From positions 21,795,708-21,859,707 of the forward strand of contig NC_091120.1 in assembly GCF_040183065.1 (NCBI RefSeq): 64,000 nt of DNA, in the 5' to 3' direction. Both the position numbers and the translations under genes were made by a program. The stretch's first letter is position 1. Each line of letters starts with the position of its first letter. The notes beneath the pieces were generated by a model that saw nothing but the letters and a program-made list of their open reading frames with translations, made no database searches and was not told the origin of the DNA. This DNA comes from Periplaneta americana (taxonomy: Eukaryota > Arthropoda > Insecta > Blattodea > Blattidae). This document shows, piece after piece, positions 33,138 through 44,985 of this stretch.

Positions 33138-35735
33138 ATATATAGAAATGCTAGAGATTACAAAGCCTTCCGATTTGGTATTTATACAGGGAAGACTTTT
33201 AATGATCAGCATTATAGGTTTCACAGAAATGTATGTTATTTCTTCATATGTAAGTCTCGACTCCTAAGAAATAGTTTCACTTGCACTTTGGTCTTTGTTA
33301 TCAAAGGAAAGTAGACACTTCCAGTAGGTTTATTTTTGTGATAGAGCACAAGTTAACAGTTACCCCGCCCCCCTCGAGAGTTGCAACGAGTCGACAAGCT
33401 CGACTAATAATGCAGTCACGGGCGACTGTCTTGAGGGGACAGAAAAAGAGACAGAAAATCTCTGTAACAGTAAACAAATTTCCCATTTCATGTTACCTCC
33501 TCGTTACAGGGATATCACAGAGGCATTGTGAAAGTGCAACAAAAAGAAAATAGAATTCAAGACCGTTATGCAAATAAGCTTTATCGTATAATTGCTGCAC
33601 ACCTATCTCTACGCAGAGGTGGTTCTCGGTTGACACGTGGTTATCATGTTTTACCATTAGAAGTTCGCGAGTTCAAACCCGATCGAAAGACTAGTTTGAA
33701 GGGGGACTTTAAAATCTTTCAACATGAATTCTTTTGAAAGGGAAACAAAGCTTGCCATTCAGTGTCACAGATTTACTCCATTCTGCCCTCAATGAGAGAG
33801 CTACAGCTAGAATTTACCGGTCGTTTCTTGCACACATCAAGCTTACCCATCACTTAAATCCAACACCCAATCACTGAAGTGTCCTATTTCAGAAATGGAG
33901 TTAAAACTTACACAATCCAGGAAGTTCGGAACGGGGATATCTGGCCACTTTGGTATTCAAATTTATACAGGATGAAGAATCATTTGTGGACGCGCACTAT
34001 CATTGGCAAATATCAGGACACTTCTCCATTTGCATAAATTTCCTATCTCATGTCTTTGAGAGAATGCTAAGTAAATACTGACTTATTCAACCAGGACGTG
34101 GTGCAATAATATTAAGTTCAAATAGTGTTTTAATTTTACGTAATACGTACATAATAAATTATCTGGAAACGTAACCATGAAGGTCTTACAATAAAAAAAG
34201 AGAAAAGAAATGACATTTAAGGCAAGAATGTGACCAAGATTAGTAAGACGCCTCGCTACTGGAGATCTACTACAACAAATTCGTATGATACATTATCTCC
34301 ACACCCACTACCACCACCGCCACTATTTCCTATATTTGTCCCTCTTGACCAAACCTTTCCCACGGAGATAAGCACTAAAAACATTGGAATCTCGTATCAC
34401 TGAGGCCAAGATGGCGCAAGATCATAGTCTGAGAACATAGGTCAAATACAAGATACGAACAAAAAGAGACAACATGTCTCACTGAGAACTGAACTGGAGT
34501 CCGCTGGGTTGTTAGCGACGACCACCAAATTACACTAAACTGGGGAGAAAATTCTTACTTCATAACGTACGGTCTCAGCTGAATTAATTTGCATTATATG
34601 AAGCAACGAATTCCTTTTCCTCATCTGCTTCGTAACATATTCGAACCACCCGCTGTACATGATTCCTGGGTCACAGTCTACTATATACAGTCACGAAGCT
34701 TAAGTTTTGAGGGTGCTAGAAACAATAGACTGTGACGGTACTATTTTGAATTGCCTGTAATGAGGCGATATTAGCGATCCTAGTGGTGAGCAACTATCCA
34801 ATGTTTGCATATTTACTACGTATTGAGCTTCGCGACTGTATATACTAGACTGTGCCTGGGTGTTGTCTGTAGCGAGGGAGAACGATATGTTTTCCTCTTC
34901 ACCGGGGAAAAAAAAAAATCCCCCTATGTTCATGTAGCGCTTATCAAAGTCAGGGACGTCAATTTATCCTCCACTGGATTTTCCTTAGAAACGAATCTGT
35001 GAATGTACTTTCAGACAATTATATCATTATGCTCTATCGAATAGCTTCACTGCAGTACTACAAGCTTTTAAATTATGTATTTCTGCAGTACAGAAACGGA
35101 GAGTTTATATTTTTCAATTACAGTTAAAAATCTTTAGGAATGCTCTGAGTTTAACATAGAAGCCAATATGTCACTATCCTTATTTCCCAACACTCCATCT
35201 GAAATACAACTCTTCCATGCTGAAGAGTTAAAAAGCGAGGTAATATCTCTGGGGAGAGGGGGGGAAAGTCACCCACAGGTTTTTATGTTTTTGCTACTTC
35301 ATGTGATGACTTAACTTTGTTTTGCTCTTATTACAGACTTCATAATGCCATCGCAATCGCCTGTGCTATTTTAGTTATTCTTTGCCTTTAAAATACGTAA
35401 TTTACTGCCATGATTTTAAGAAACTGATGTCTTTAATACCTTTCTAGTTCTAATTCTTCGATATCTCTAACATACAGAAACTTTAATGTTGCTACCATCA
35501 CAGGCTTCAATTAATTGATTCTAAGTTACTCATAATACAGTTCATAATTACTTCATCAGAAGTTTCAATTTATTTAGATGATCACTACGTTCAATATTAC
35601 TTTAAATAGCACCGGCAAGGATTCTCTGAAAGAAATTAAACTGAGCTGAAATTTCAGAGTTTTATTTATTTTTACCGCATATCCCAATTCATAACGTCCT
35701 CCTCATGAAACTAATTTATTATATAATGTTGGAAA
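33138..35735. other. no gene recognised
   Basis: The only suggestive item is a weak tRNA-like stretch at about 33605-33700 (GGTGGTTCTCGGTTGACACG ... GAGTTCAAACCCG), possibly a SINE remnant. The rest is AT-rich and unrecognised. Confidence 0.4.
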
Positions 35736-35737
35736 GA

Positions 35738-36006
35738 GTGAGTGAAGGATAATGCTGAAACTGATCAGGAAGAGAAAAAGGAATTGGCTGGGTCACTTGC
35801 TGACAAGAAACTGCCTACTGATACACTGAACGAATGATGAACGGGAGAAGGGTTCGGAGCAGAAGATATCAGATGATAAACGACATTAAGATATATGGGT
35901 CATATGAGGAAACAAAGAGGAAGTCAGAAAACAGGAAAGACTGGAGAATGCTGGGTTTGCAGTGAAAGACCTGTCCTTGGACAGAACACTATGAATGAAT
36001 GAATGT
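35738..36006 (+). mobile_element. LINE RT C-terminal remnant with (TGAA)n tail
   Basis: Frames read RKRNWLGHLL, RNCLL and MMNGRRVRSRRYQMINDIK, then YEETKRKSENRKDWRMLGLQ. This is the C-terminal tail of a second non-LTR family, distinct from the GTAAG-tail family. It ends in ATGAATGAATGAATG. Disabled by stops and strongly 5'-truncated. Confidence 0.75.
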
Positions 36007-36838
36007 AATTTCACTGATCGCAAACTTCATACAATAAAAATAAAATTATTTTGATTTCAATTTGCATTAGAACTAATAACATGTCTTAAAATTGTATCAT
36101 GTTGTCCTTTTTAACTGCCTCCAATGGCACTGTCAACAATATACAATATACATTAAAAGGTACAGATGATTTAAAAACTTTGCCTTACTCTGTTTATATA
36201 ATACTGGATCGATAAACTTTATTTGTCCTTTCAATCGAAAAAAAAAAACAACGGAATGAAAGACATTCTTTTTAAAATAAAAAGAGCATGCGTATCACAA
36301 GTACTGCATGACTTACATATCGACACCACCCACAAACATTACGATGGCTATAAAAAAGGAGCATTACACGCAGTTAAATGGCGGCACTTCTACTGAGCTT
36401 GTACACAACTCCCTACGATTTTTTTATGCATTCTGGTTGACTTCGATGCCACGTAGGTCCGTAACAATGATGCATATGTACGTTCTAAAAATAATGGTGC
36501 GAAGCTCACGACCTATGTCTGCTTATGCAATGTATACGAGGAGACAAATACACGCAACGTCTAGCAGCATCTTTGAAAAACACAAAATATTGTCATACCA
36601 TCTGCACGTCTGCCTAAATGAATGTATTATTAATTTCAATAACAATGTATATAATGATCGAAACGGTATTATTTTACGATTACAGTGTTTCATTTGCATA
36701 CAAAATTTTACAAAGGAAATCTCTTATGTAACACTTTTATAACAGCTCCACTTATTAATGTCTAGACTGAGTAATACATTTATCATATAGTTATTCAATA
36801 GTCGCTAGTAACACATCAGTAATTCAAAAACATAATAA
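36007..36838. other. nothing recognised
   Basis: Holds a chance frame of 144 codons (36308-36742) with no recognisable domain. AT-rich elsewhere. Confidence 0.4.
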
Positions 36839-36840
36839 TA

Positions 36841-37204
36841 TTTGGGGCTAAGAAGGATGAAGTTACAGGAGAATGGAGAAAGTACACAACGCAGAGTTGC
36901 ACGCATTGTATACTTCACCTGACATAATCAGGAACATAAAATCCAGACGTTTGAGATGGGCAGGACATGTAGCACGTATGGGCGATTCCAGAAATGCATA
37001 TAGAGTGTTAGTTGGGAGGCCGGAGGGAAAGAGATCTTTGGGGAGGCCGAGACGTAGGTGGGAAGATAATATTAAAATGGATTTGAGGGACGTGGGATAT
37101 GATGGTAGAGACTGGATTAATCTTGCTCAGGATAGGGACCAATGGCGGGCTTATGTGAGGGCGGCAATGTACCTCCGGGTTCCTTAAAAGCCAGTAAGTA
37201 AGTA
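36841..37204 (+). mobile_element. GTAAG-tail LINE fragment, copy 6
   Basis: Starts at TTTGGGGCTAAGAAGGATGA and keeps an open frame (36873-37187) with HALYTSPDIIRNIKSRRLRW, AGHVARMGDSRNAYRVLVGR and GRPRRRWEDNIKMDLRDVGY. Tail AAAAGCCAGTAAGTAAGTAA. 5'-truncated; TSD not clear. Confidence 0.92.
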
Positions 37205-37612
37205 ATAGTGACTCCTCCAATATGCTGGATTGGTGTGGAAGTTCGTAGCATCTGTCTGCACTTTCATCTGCTGTCTATGTTTCCATAGCAACCAAGTATT
37301 TATTTACGCTATGAACTTATGCACCAAACCAACACAACAAACAACTATTTTTAACAAAATAATCTGTCCTCAATGAGGGTGACCATAAAGATCCAGAATA
37401 AAAGCACTACAGAATAATTTAGAAAATAAAAAGATTAAATACAGGAATTGTTTAGTAAAACATCCAGAGAAATGCAAACCCAATAGAATCATCAATGGCC
37501 AAAATATAAATGGTAATGTAATATTTGGACTGAATCCTTAAGAATATCCAATAAAATTTTTTGACTTTAAAAAAATCGGAGTCCGAGTGCTTTTAAAATA
37601 TTCCATGTGAAT
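37205..37612. other. nothing recognised
   Basis: AT-rich spacer. Confidence 0.4.
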
Positions 37613-37944
37613 TTAAGGAAGAGTGCCACGCGCACCAAACAAAAGACCAGAAACACTCCACTGACTAGTGGGAATGTTATATTTCTCACTTAGATAAGGG
37701 ATGCAGGACTCATAAATGGATTTCTTCTCCTCATCAACGTGTTGTGCCTGCAGAGTATCCCTCTCAAACCGGATTGTAGGATCAAGAATTATTCCCTTAG
37801 ATTGAGTCCTGTGGATGGCTACAATATCTGCTCTTCTGTTCGAATCTAAGGATGAAACGCAGTGGATTTCCTCGTATACCTGCCATCCGCGACGCTTGAG
37901 GACATCAGCAATACCGGTCCAGGCCTTATGGTGTCGATTGTTGC
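37613..37944 (-). pseudogene. retroelement C-terminal endonuclease-like fragment
   Basis: Minus-strand frame with HHKAWTGIADVLKRRGW, VYEEIHCVSS, NRRADIVAI, KGIILDPTIRFERDT, EEKKSIYESCIPYLSEKYN and GLLFGARGTLP. Charged and D/E/K positions in this order resemble the C-terminal restriction-like endonuclease region of site-specific non-LTR elements (R2/NeSL-like). That assignment is inference from motif memory. It is fused at about 37945 to an oppositely oriented LINE piece. Confidence 0.55.
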
Positions 37945-38205
37945 GCAGATGGGCAGGGCATATAGCACGTATGGGCGAATTCAAAAATGCATATAGTGTG
38001 TTAGTCGGAAGGCCGGAGGGAAAAATACCTTTGGGAAGACCGAAACGTAGATGGGAAGATAATATTAAAATGGATTTGAGGGAGGTGGGATGTGATGTGA
38101 TGGTAGAGACTGAATTAATCTTGCTCAGGATAGAGACCGATGACGGGCTTATGTGAGGGCGGTAATGAACCTCCGGGTTCCTTAAAAGCTAAAACTAAGT
38201 AAGTA
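37945..38205 (+). mobile_element. GTAAG-tail LINE fragment, copy 7
   Basis: Begins inside the RRLRWAGHIARMGE block and runs through AYSVLVGRPEGKIPLGRPKR and RRWEDNIKMDLREVGCD to a tail AAAAGCTAAAACTAAGTAAG. One extra TGATG insertion shifts the frame near 38095. Confidence 0.88.
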
Positions 38206-38239
38206 TGGTAAGTAAACTATTGTAAATAATTGATTAAAT

Positions 38240-38610
38240 GGCGATCTTACTCGTGTTAATTGTGTAAGCATGTGCGGCTTACAGCTGTTTCGGTGCTTCT
38301 TCACACCATCCTCAGAGCCTACTAGATCTCGGCGTCATCTCGAACTTCGCTGCCTGTTGTGTGGGTGCGTTCGATTGTTGAAATGTGGTGTCAAACAGTG
38401 TGTGTGTTCTGAAATTGATCTGTGTGTTGAGAATTTGATCAGGGTGTGTTTTAATTTGTCTGTATATTTCATATTGTCCTAGTGTGTTGAGTTTTTGGTT
38501 TTTGGGTTGTATGTGTAAGATTCCCATGTCTGTATTTATGTTACTGTATGTGTGGTTAGCGTTAGTTATGTGTTCGGCATATGTAGATGTATTTATATTC
38601 AAGTAGTGTA
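38240..38610 (-). pseudogene. Penelope-like retroelement C-terminal fragment (tentative)
   Basis: Minus-strand frame reads STYAEHITNANHTYSNI, MGILHIQPKN, LNTLGQYEIYRQIKTHPDQI and FDTTFQ. The AEH..NANH / ILH..K....L.TLE..EIY order resembles the C-terminal (GIY-YIG-proximal) region of Penelope-like elements. KKHRNSCKPHM follows further downstream. No start, no RT and no termini were seen; assignment is moderate. Confidence 0.5.
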
Positions 38611-39599
38611 CGAAAGATTCAACATGGATAAACTATTGTCTTCCAGAAACATATTTCTAATTTTAATGGTTCTTATATTAGCATTACAATTGCGGAAAAA
38701 CTCGGCTTTTTAAACGCTCCATATTTTAAACAATAAAGTGTTAAGTGGTTGTTGAATATTTGAAGATGTGGGAGTGAATGTCAGGTAATTCGAAGGATAA
38801 TCCGTGGATTAATCTCGCCAAATATTTCCCAATCAGCAATCCCACCAAGCACAATAAGCCTTAAGGTTGTTTTGGAAACACAAACATGCATTGGAAACAC
38901 AAACACAAAATAAACTATCATAATTCGCCATTTTTGCAATAAAGTGTTAGGTTAAATAGCCTACAGTCAATATCCAGCATTAATTTATTATATTATGTGC
39001 AACATATTTTATCGCTTTCTTTGTATTCTATTCTTTTCTTTTCTTGACTTGTTAGTCTCGGTCTATTTAATAAATAATAACTTAATTTGTCTCTCCACAT
39101 ACATTGTTGTATTTCTTTGCTTCCTATGTGTATTTATAATTTAATACCTTTTCCCTCGGGATGTCAAGCATATTTTAGTACCTTAACATTCCGTGTAAAT
39201 GTACACAGATGATTACTCTTACATAACAGATATATACAAGGATAAAAATAGTCTTTAAAATGAACAATATACGATGACTTGCGGGTTGTGTTCCGAAAAA
39301 ACCGTGTAACACTTGGAGAGGCAGTTCTCTTTACGGTTACAGTACGGCACAGTACACTTCTGTAACCCAAAACAGTACAAGGCCAACAAATCGGCAGGAT
39401 GCTTTCACCGCTGAGCAGAAAGTTAAGTCGAGTTTGGTAGTACACGTATTGTCACATCGCTAAGTTTGCTTCTTCAGGTTGCTACGTATCTCGCTCTCAC
39501 TCTGCAGCACGGTGCAGCGAAGGTGTGTTTAAAAACATAACAGTGAAGTAACGGTCGGCATGTGACGAGAGAAAATACAAACTCCAGAACGCTGCCTCC
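38611..39599. other. AT-rich sequence, nothing recognised
   Basis: No supportable feature. Confidence 0.4.
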
Positions 39600-39767
39600 T
39601 CGATTGAGGTTCTGGCTGATATGTACCTCTATTATCAGGCAGTTAGAGATGAGCTTAAACGATATTTTCAAGTATCTGTGACAACTGTGACTGTGACAAT
39701 TAAATATCTGTGACTTTTATCGGTGATTTTGTCACACCGATATTTTATATCGATAAGTAAGCACAAT

Positions 39768-40480
39768 CCTTACTCTATGCCGATGATCAAGTCATAATTT
39801 CCAATTCAGAGGATAATTTACAAAGGGGATTGTATACATTAAATAAAATATTAAAAGATTTTGGGATGGAAATTTCAGCACAAAAATCAAAAGTAATGGC
39901 CTTTTTAGGACAAGACCCAGTCAGAAGTAAGTTAATACACAATAACCAATGCCTCGAACAAGTGGAAAATTTAAATTATCTGGGTTGTGAAATATCTTAT
40001 CAAAATGAAAAAGATGTGAACAAGAAAATTACCAAATTTACACAAATTCTAGGAATAATAAACAATACATTAAAAGCTAAATTAGTACAAAAATCTACAA
40101 GAATAAAAATATATAATACACTAACATTACCCTCCCTTTTATACGGAAGCGAGATTTGGACATTAAAGAAAAAAGACATGAACAGAATCAAAGCAACGGA
40201 AATTAAATTTTTCAGGACAACAGGATATACTCTTTTAGACCGAAAAAGGAATGAAGAAATTTTAGAACAATTAGAAGTAGAGTCAGTAGAAGAAAAAATC
40301 AGCAGATACAAATTAAATTGGCTAGATCATGTAAGAAGAATGGAAAATTCAAGAATCCCAAAAATTATGATGCAGTATAAACCTAGAGGACATCGTCGAC
40401 CAGGAAGACCTTTAAGAAGACTGCTAGATGGGGCCGAAACAGGTCTACAGAGGCCTAATTCGTGAAGGATGATGATGATG
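39768..40480 (+). mobile_element. LINE fragment with (GAT)n tail and 13-bp TSD
   Basis: 5'-truncated non-LTR copy whose frame (about 39775-40464) begins at LTLYADDQVIISNSEDNLQ, the RT catalytic YADD box. It continues with DFGMEISAQKSKVMAFLG, NYLGCEISY, LPSLLYGSEIWTLKKKDMNR, YKLNWLDHVRRMENSRIPKI and GHRRPGRPLRRLLDGAETG to a stop. The frame is intact. Tail GGATGATGATGATG. TSD AAGTAAGCACAAT at 39755-39767 and 40481-40493. Third distinct LINE family in the window. Confidence 0.95.
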
Positions 40481-41002
40481 AAGTAAGCACAATATGCATG
40501 AACTACACCGATATTTTGTCACACCGATAAAAATTAACAGGAAATTTTAAAGAGCAGTGAAATGTGAATACGATTTCTCTATACACACCACACATCAGTG
40601 ATTTATATGGGAAAATCCAACAAATAAATTATGTACATGTACCATTAACAAATAAATACCTACCTAACTAAACAGTAACATGTCGAAAGTTAACCTCATG
40701 TACCTAGAGGTTATATTGTAGACAGTGAATCATTTGATAATTTTTAAATGTAGTTGGGTATGGAGAAATTGAGGTTATGTGATTATTCTAATCGTTATAA
40801 AACTTGATCCTTTTTATAGTATATATAATTAATGGATAAATTATTTTAAGTCATGCATTAACATTATACTCGTAATATTGAGTCATAGAATAAAAATTAA
40901 CAAAACTTACTGTATTCGGAAAAATATTGGAAACTAATTACAAAACAAAACAGTTGATCTGACAGGATTTTGCATAAGATAAAGTACTGGTAACCAATGG
41001 TG

Positions 41003-41003
<1 letters not shown>

Positions 41004-41052
<49 letters not shown>
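41004..41052. repeat. (TTA)n microsatellite
   Basis: About 16 perfect TTA units inside the hAT-like element. Confidence 0.97.
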
Positions 41053-41644
41053 TAAATCGTACCGCCTGGTTGCTGTTATAGTATCATGCACATGCGCAAA
41101 CTCACGACGTAGAGGAGGAAATATCAGTCACAGAGTACTGAATACGGAGCAGATTTCGATAGCAATATTTTGTCACAGATATTTCGCGTCATCAGTCACA
41201 GGTTTATCTGTGATAAAAAAATACCTGTGACAAAATATCGGTTTGTGAAATATCGGCTATCTCTACAGGCAGTACATCTGACTTGACGATATGTGTCAGA
41301 GGAATAACAATATTGTTTATATACATCTGACGTCTGATTAGTGTAACATGTAGCTAATCGGCGATGTATGCAATGGAGGGGGAAAGGAACTGACCACCCT
41401 ACGCCATTACCTCCTGGCCTAGTTGCCTCATAAGTGGTACAGTACTTTTTGGTATCACTTGTAAGGTTCAGACCTGTCTTCGGACAGTTGACTAAACAAC
41501 AACAAGAACAACGCTGCATTCAAGATGCAATGAGACACCTCTGAAAAGACAAATTTCGATCTTAATTGTTTTGGGTGAGGGGGAAGGAGATATGGTCATA
41601 CTCCACATTTGCTTACACTTCATTTCAATTAAAGGTACACCTAG

Positions 41645-42065
41645 GTGAAATCTCAAGTCTGATGTTACTAGTCAGCGATGTATGTAATGGAGGAGGAAAT
41701 GAACTGGCCACTCTACCCCATTATCTCCTAGCTTAGTTGCCTCATGAGTGATCCCATATTGATGTCACTTATCGACCCTCCCAAGTACTAACATTGTAAC
41801 TCAATTTTTTTATGGTTTTGAGTTGTCCTAGTTAATATGGTCTTAAATTGTTTCTTTTTCTCCCAGCACTATCATTGTATGTACTGTTATTGTATGTAAA
41901 ATTTTATTGTTACTCTACATTTTTGTATACACTAATTTACACGATCATTTTGAAACGTCATTTTCATCTCCTGAAAAATGTAAAAAAAGTGAGTTACAAT
42001 GTTAGTACTTGGGAGGGTCGTTATGAGGTTCAATCTGCCTTCGAACAGCTGACTAAACAACATCC
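41645..42065 (-). repeat. SINE-like family S, copy 5 (nested host)
   Basis: Family S at 41645-41772 (CAGCGATGTATGTAATGG; AGCTTAGTTGCCTCATGAG) and 42021-42065 (TTATGAGGTTCAATCTGCC; CAGCTGACTAAACAAC), split by a TIR element. Confidence 0.85.
41773..42020. mobile_element. 248-bp MITE with perfect 31-bp TIRs and 4-bp TSD
   Basis: TIR starts CGACCCTCCCAAGTACTAAC and is perfectly complementary over 31 bp at the right end (41990-42020). TTAT is duplicated at 41769-41772 and 42021-42024. Family S copies 3 and 4 show the site uninterrupted. Perfect TIRs imply recent movement. The 4-bp TSD excludes Tc1, hAT and piggyBac; Sola- or Ginger-like transposases are possible. Confidence 0.94.
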
Positions 42066-43443
42066 ACTTACGTAAAAATTTGTCATTTCTGGTCAAAAAT
42101 TACATTTTTACGTCTTAAGGAAGCTGTGGGGCAATTTTCATCCACTTATCCCCTTTGCTTTGCTAAAAAAGGCTATTTCTCCTACAAAACTTGTATTACA
42201 TAAATTATTTTTAGTGAAACTTACTTAATATGTAACAAAACGTACTAGCGGAATTTTCTTTATGTCTCACATTTTTTATATTATTTTTCTGATAACATGA
42301 CAGATACTAGGAAGAAATAATGTTTCTACTATTTTCACTGATGATTTGTTTAATCATTTTCAGTTATTTATAATTGTATTTTTTTCCTTCTAAATTGTTT
42401 TCTCTTTTCCTTTATATCTGTTTACCTTTAAATAATTTTATGCCAAGCTTCATCTTTTAGGCAGCTTCCGCTTGAAGGAAGCTGTATGAAGTTTATTCAA
42501 AATAAATTAAAACACTGGCTAGTAACTTTTGTTTTTGGGAGTTTGAAAGTTATAAAAGTGGAATTTCAGGCAAAAGTAGGAATTTTCCATTAAAAAAGAA
42601 TAAATTATAATAATTCACACATTCTTAAGCCAAATTAGCGTAGATAAAATTTGGTATATACACTTATTTATAAGGAGTACAATAACTGTTCAAAATTTCA
42701 GACTTCTTTCTACCTTTACTAGTTTAGAAAATTAAAATTTCACTTCGATGTACCCATAACAGACATTTTTATTCCTGTAACTGACAGATTCAGTGACAAA
42801 ACCACACACCCGTGAATTAACAAATATAAATAAATCTATTTAATACTTTGCACAAGTACTGTATTCACTAACATAGAGAATCACAAACGAGTCCAGTGTT
42901 GTGTCGCCATGCTCGTAGCATGATAGTGCGTATAATGAATAAGCCAGTGAGTGCATGGGGAAGTGAGGAGACCAGACAGGGGCCGGGCTACTGTCTGCCT
43001 ATGGCCTTCAATGCTCTTGAAGAACACCCAGTTAAACACAGCCATCTGTGACGATTTACGAGTTACAACCACTTAGACCTTTACGGGAGAAAAAGTATGA
43101 CAGGACCTGTATCCACGCATGGCACTACGCATTTTCACTACGGATCAAAGTAACTTTCTAGTTGCAAACAGCTATGATGTTGGTATTATTATTATGGTAA
43201 TTATGCAGAACAACTACAGAAGCAATTTTGTTATTTTTGGTGGTTTGGTAGTGTTCAGTATTGAATTTCGTTGATTAGTACGTGTATATTATGTGTAGGT
43301 CAGTTCCGGTTGAGGTTGAGTAGATTTTTTTAAATATTAAGAATAATTGGAACTTGGTTTTTTTCTCGTGTTTAGAAGACTATGTTCTTGAGTGCATAAC
43401 TTTTAATGTATTGTGATTTGATTGGCTAAAGCGTTGTGTGTTC
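42066..43443. other. nothing recognised
   Basis: AT-rich with T runs. No supportable gene or element. Confidence 0.4.
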
Positions 43444-43447
43444 TTAA

Positions 43448-43661
43448 TTGGGGGCGCGCTTCCGAATAAGGGCAGCGGCATATCCCCTAAGGTTAGAGCC
43501 CAGTTTAGGTGTGTGTGTATTAATAGAAAAAAATGTCATATAAACGTCGGTCCTATTCTCAATATTTTCTAGCCCCTAATTTTCGATTAATACACACACA
43601 CACCTAAACTGGACTCTAATTTTAGAGGAAATGCCACTATCTCTGTTCGGAAGCGCGCCCA
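43448..43661. mobile_element. palindromic MITE at TTAA
   Basis: Inverted arms of about 80 bp: GGGGGCGCGCTTCCGAAT...CAGTTTAGGTGTGTGTG on the left, complement on the right (CACACACACACCTAAACTGG...CGGAAGCGCGCCC). They enclose a loop of about 60 bp. TTAA lies at both edges (43444-43447 and 43662-43665), matching piggyBac-type or Kolobok-type target choice. No coding. Confidence 0.85.
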
Positions 43662-43734
43662 TTAAGGTAAGGTTGATCATGTTTGACATTGACTGATGCA
43701 TTTGTGAAATTGATTGTCTCTGTGTGGATATTTT

Positions 43735-43774
43735 GGTTAGGTTAGGTTAGGTTAAGTTAGGTTAGTTTAGGTTA
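43735..43774. repeat. interstitial TTAGG telomere-type array
   Basis: About eight GGTTA units in a row (GGTTAGGTTAGGTTAGGTTA then slightly degenerate: AAGTTAGGTTAGTTTAGG). TTAGG is the ancestral insect telomere repeat. It sits 70 bp right of the TTAA palindrome, within ordinary sequence, so it is interstitial rather than a chromosome end. Confidence 0.9.
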
Positions 43775-44785
43775 TTGCTACTTTTGTTTGGCCTTTTGAA
43801 AAAGATGTGAAAAATTACGGGTTTAGATAAAAAAAAATTATATTGGGTTATTGCGGTTTACGTTGTTTTCCTACTTCTGTTTTTAAGTTCTTTTGAAAAA
43901 GGGAGTAAAGATGTAGGGTTTTGGGAAAAAATAAAATTTTAAATCGGTTCTGTAGTTGTTGTGCATAATTACCATTATTATTTTACACCATGTTACTCAA
44001 TTCTATCTTTGCGCATTACAATAATTCGATGGTCAAAACAGACAAGTGGTGTAGTATATGCAGATATCATGTAATATACGGGGATATAGCACAGAGACTG
44101 GTTTTAACATTTTCTTCTGGACATAGTAACATAAAAGCGCTTTATTCCAATATTATAAAACTAATAATAAGTATTAATAACTAGCATTAGATCGAAGTTA
44201 TGCAAATAGACTACAACTTCTTTCTTCCTTCTTAAGCTGATTATTACTGCGTTTGTCTTCTCACGTCAGTTTCAACTCTACACAATTTTCAAAATTAGAA
44301 AAAAAAACAATATGGGAGGCCAACAATACTACACTAAAAGAAAAAACTTAGGCCTAAGTTCAAGTATTAAAATAAAAATTATACATTCCTCTAATTTGGA
44401 AGAACAATGGCTTTCGTTCTCACTCCTTCAATGTTATTAGTACTACATTATGTCTACACTCTCAATCAAGGCTTAACAATGTTCTTGCCATAACGACATC
44501 CGCAATATTAACTTCTATATTGCGGGGCATGATAAAAAAATTCTGAATGCGTAAATACTCTATGTCTGTATAAAGTGTATTTTTAACTATTCTTCTGAGA
44601 GAAAGCTAAAAGCTCTACAAGCACTTCTTGATTCAATATTCCCTTGATTTCTTACTACAGTTTTGGTCCTTTTTTCAGTTTGCCACACACATTTTTTCTA
44701 AGCCATTTAGATTAGAAGCAACGATGATATAGCGAAACTTACGTCAAACGATAAAACAGCCACATGCAAAGGTTACGGTAAGAAG
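43775..44785. other. unrecognised; degenerate local duplication
   Basis: 43775-43940 contains two diverged copies of a unit of about 85-100 bp (TTATTGC..., TTTTGAAAAAG...). The rest is AT-rich with nothing recognised. Confidence 0.45.
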
Positions 44786-44985
44786 TTAGTCCCCTCCTTC
44801 GAGGTTATACAGGGGGAAGTTCGAATCTCGCTTGGGCTGATTAGCTGACTGACTTTTTCCCGAAGTTTTCCCACTATAAGACGGAGGTCGGGTAACATGC
44901 CGAATTCTCGGTTTCATCTCGCCAAACTGCCATCTCACTATCACCAATTCCACTGACAGAAAAATTAAGAATAGAATTCCAAACT
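44786..44985 (+). mobile_element. decayed tRNA-derived SINE
   Basis: B-box-like GTTCGAATCTCGCTTGGGC, then a body CCCGAAGTTTTCCCACTATA and TCTCGGTTTCATCTCGCCA, similar to the SINE at 24901. The tRNA 5' half is eroded. No TSD. Confidence 0.65.

Larger units (their letters stand above)
39644..41265. mobile_element. hAT-like non-autonomous element with 8-bp TSD, hosting a LINE
   Basis: Ends TAGAGATGAGC and (complement) TAGAGATAGCC. Flanked by CAGGCAGT at 39636-39643 and 41266-41273; family S copy 2 carries the single site CAGACAGT, so the 8-bp TSD is real. The subterminal regions hold many copies of CACCGATATTTTGTCACA- and ATCTGTGAC-like motifs. An 8-bp TSD with TAGAGAT ends fits hAT. No transposase. 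Contains LINE 39768-40480 and a (TTA)n array. Confidence 0.88.
39600..41515 (-). repeat. SINE-like family S, copy 4 (nested host)
   Basis: Family S at 39600-39643 and again at 41266-41515, ending (minus-strand start) TTGTTTAGTCAACTGTCCGA. The middle is the hAT-like element 39644-41265. This copy contains the uninterrupted palindrome AACAAT/ATTGTT (41306-41317) that is the insertion point in copies 1 and 2. Confidence 0.85.

Noticed and set aside
36308..36742. 144-codon open frame
   Set aside because: No recognisable domain, no splice context, AT-rich composition; likely chance.
43735..43774. Chromosome end
   Set aside because: Only about 40 bp of TTAGG with ordinary sequence continuing for 20 kb to the right, including a host gene.
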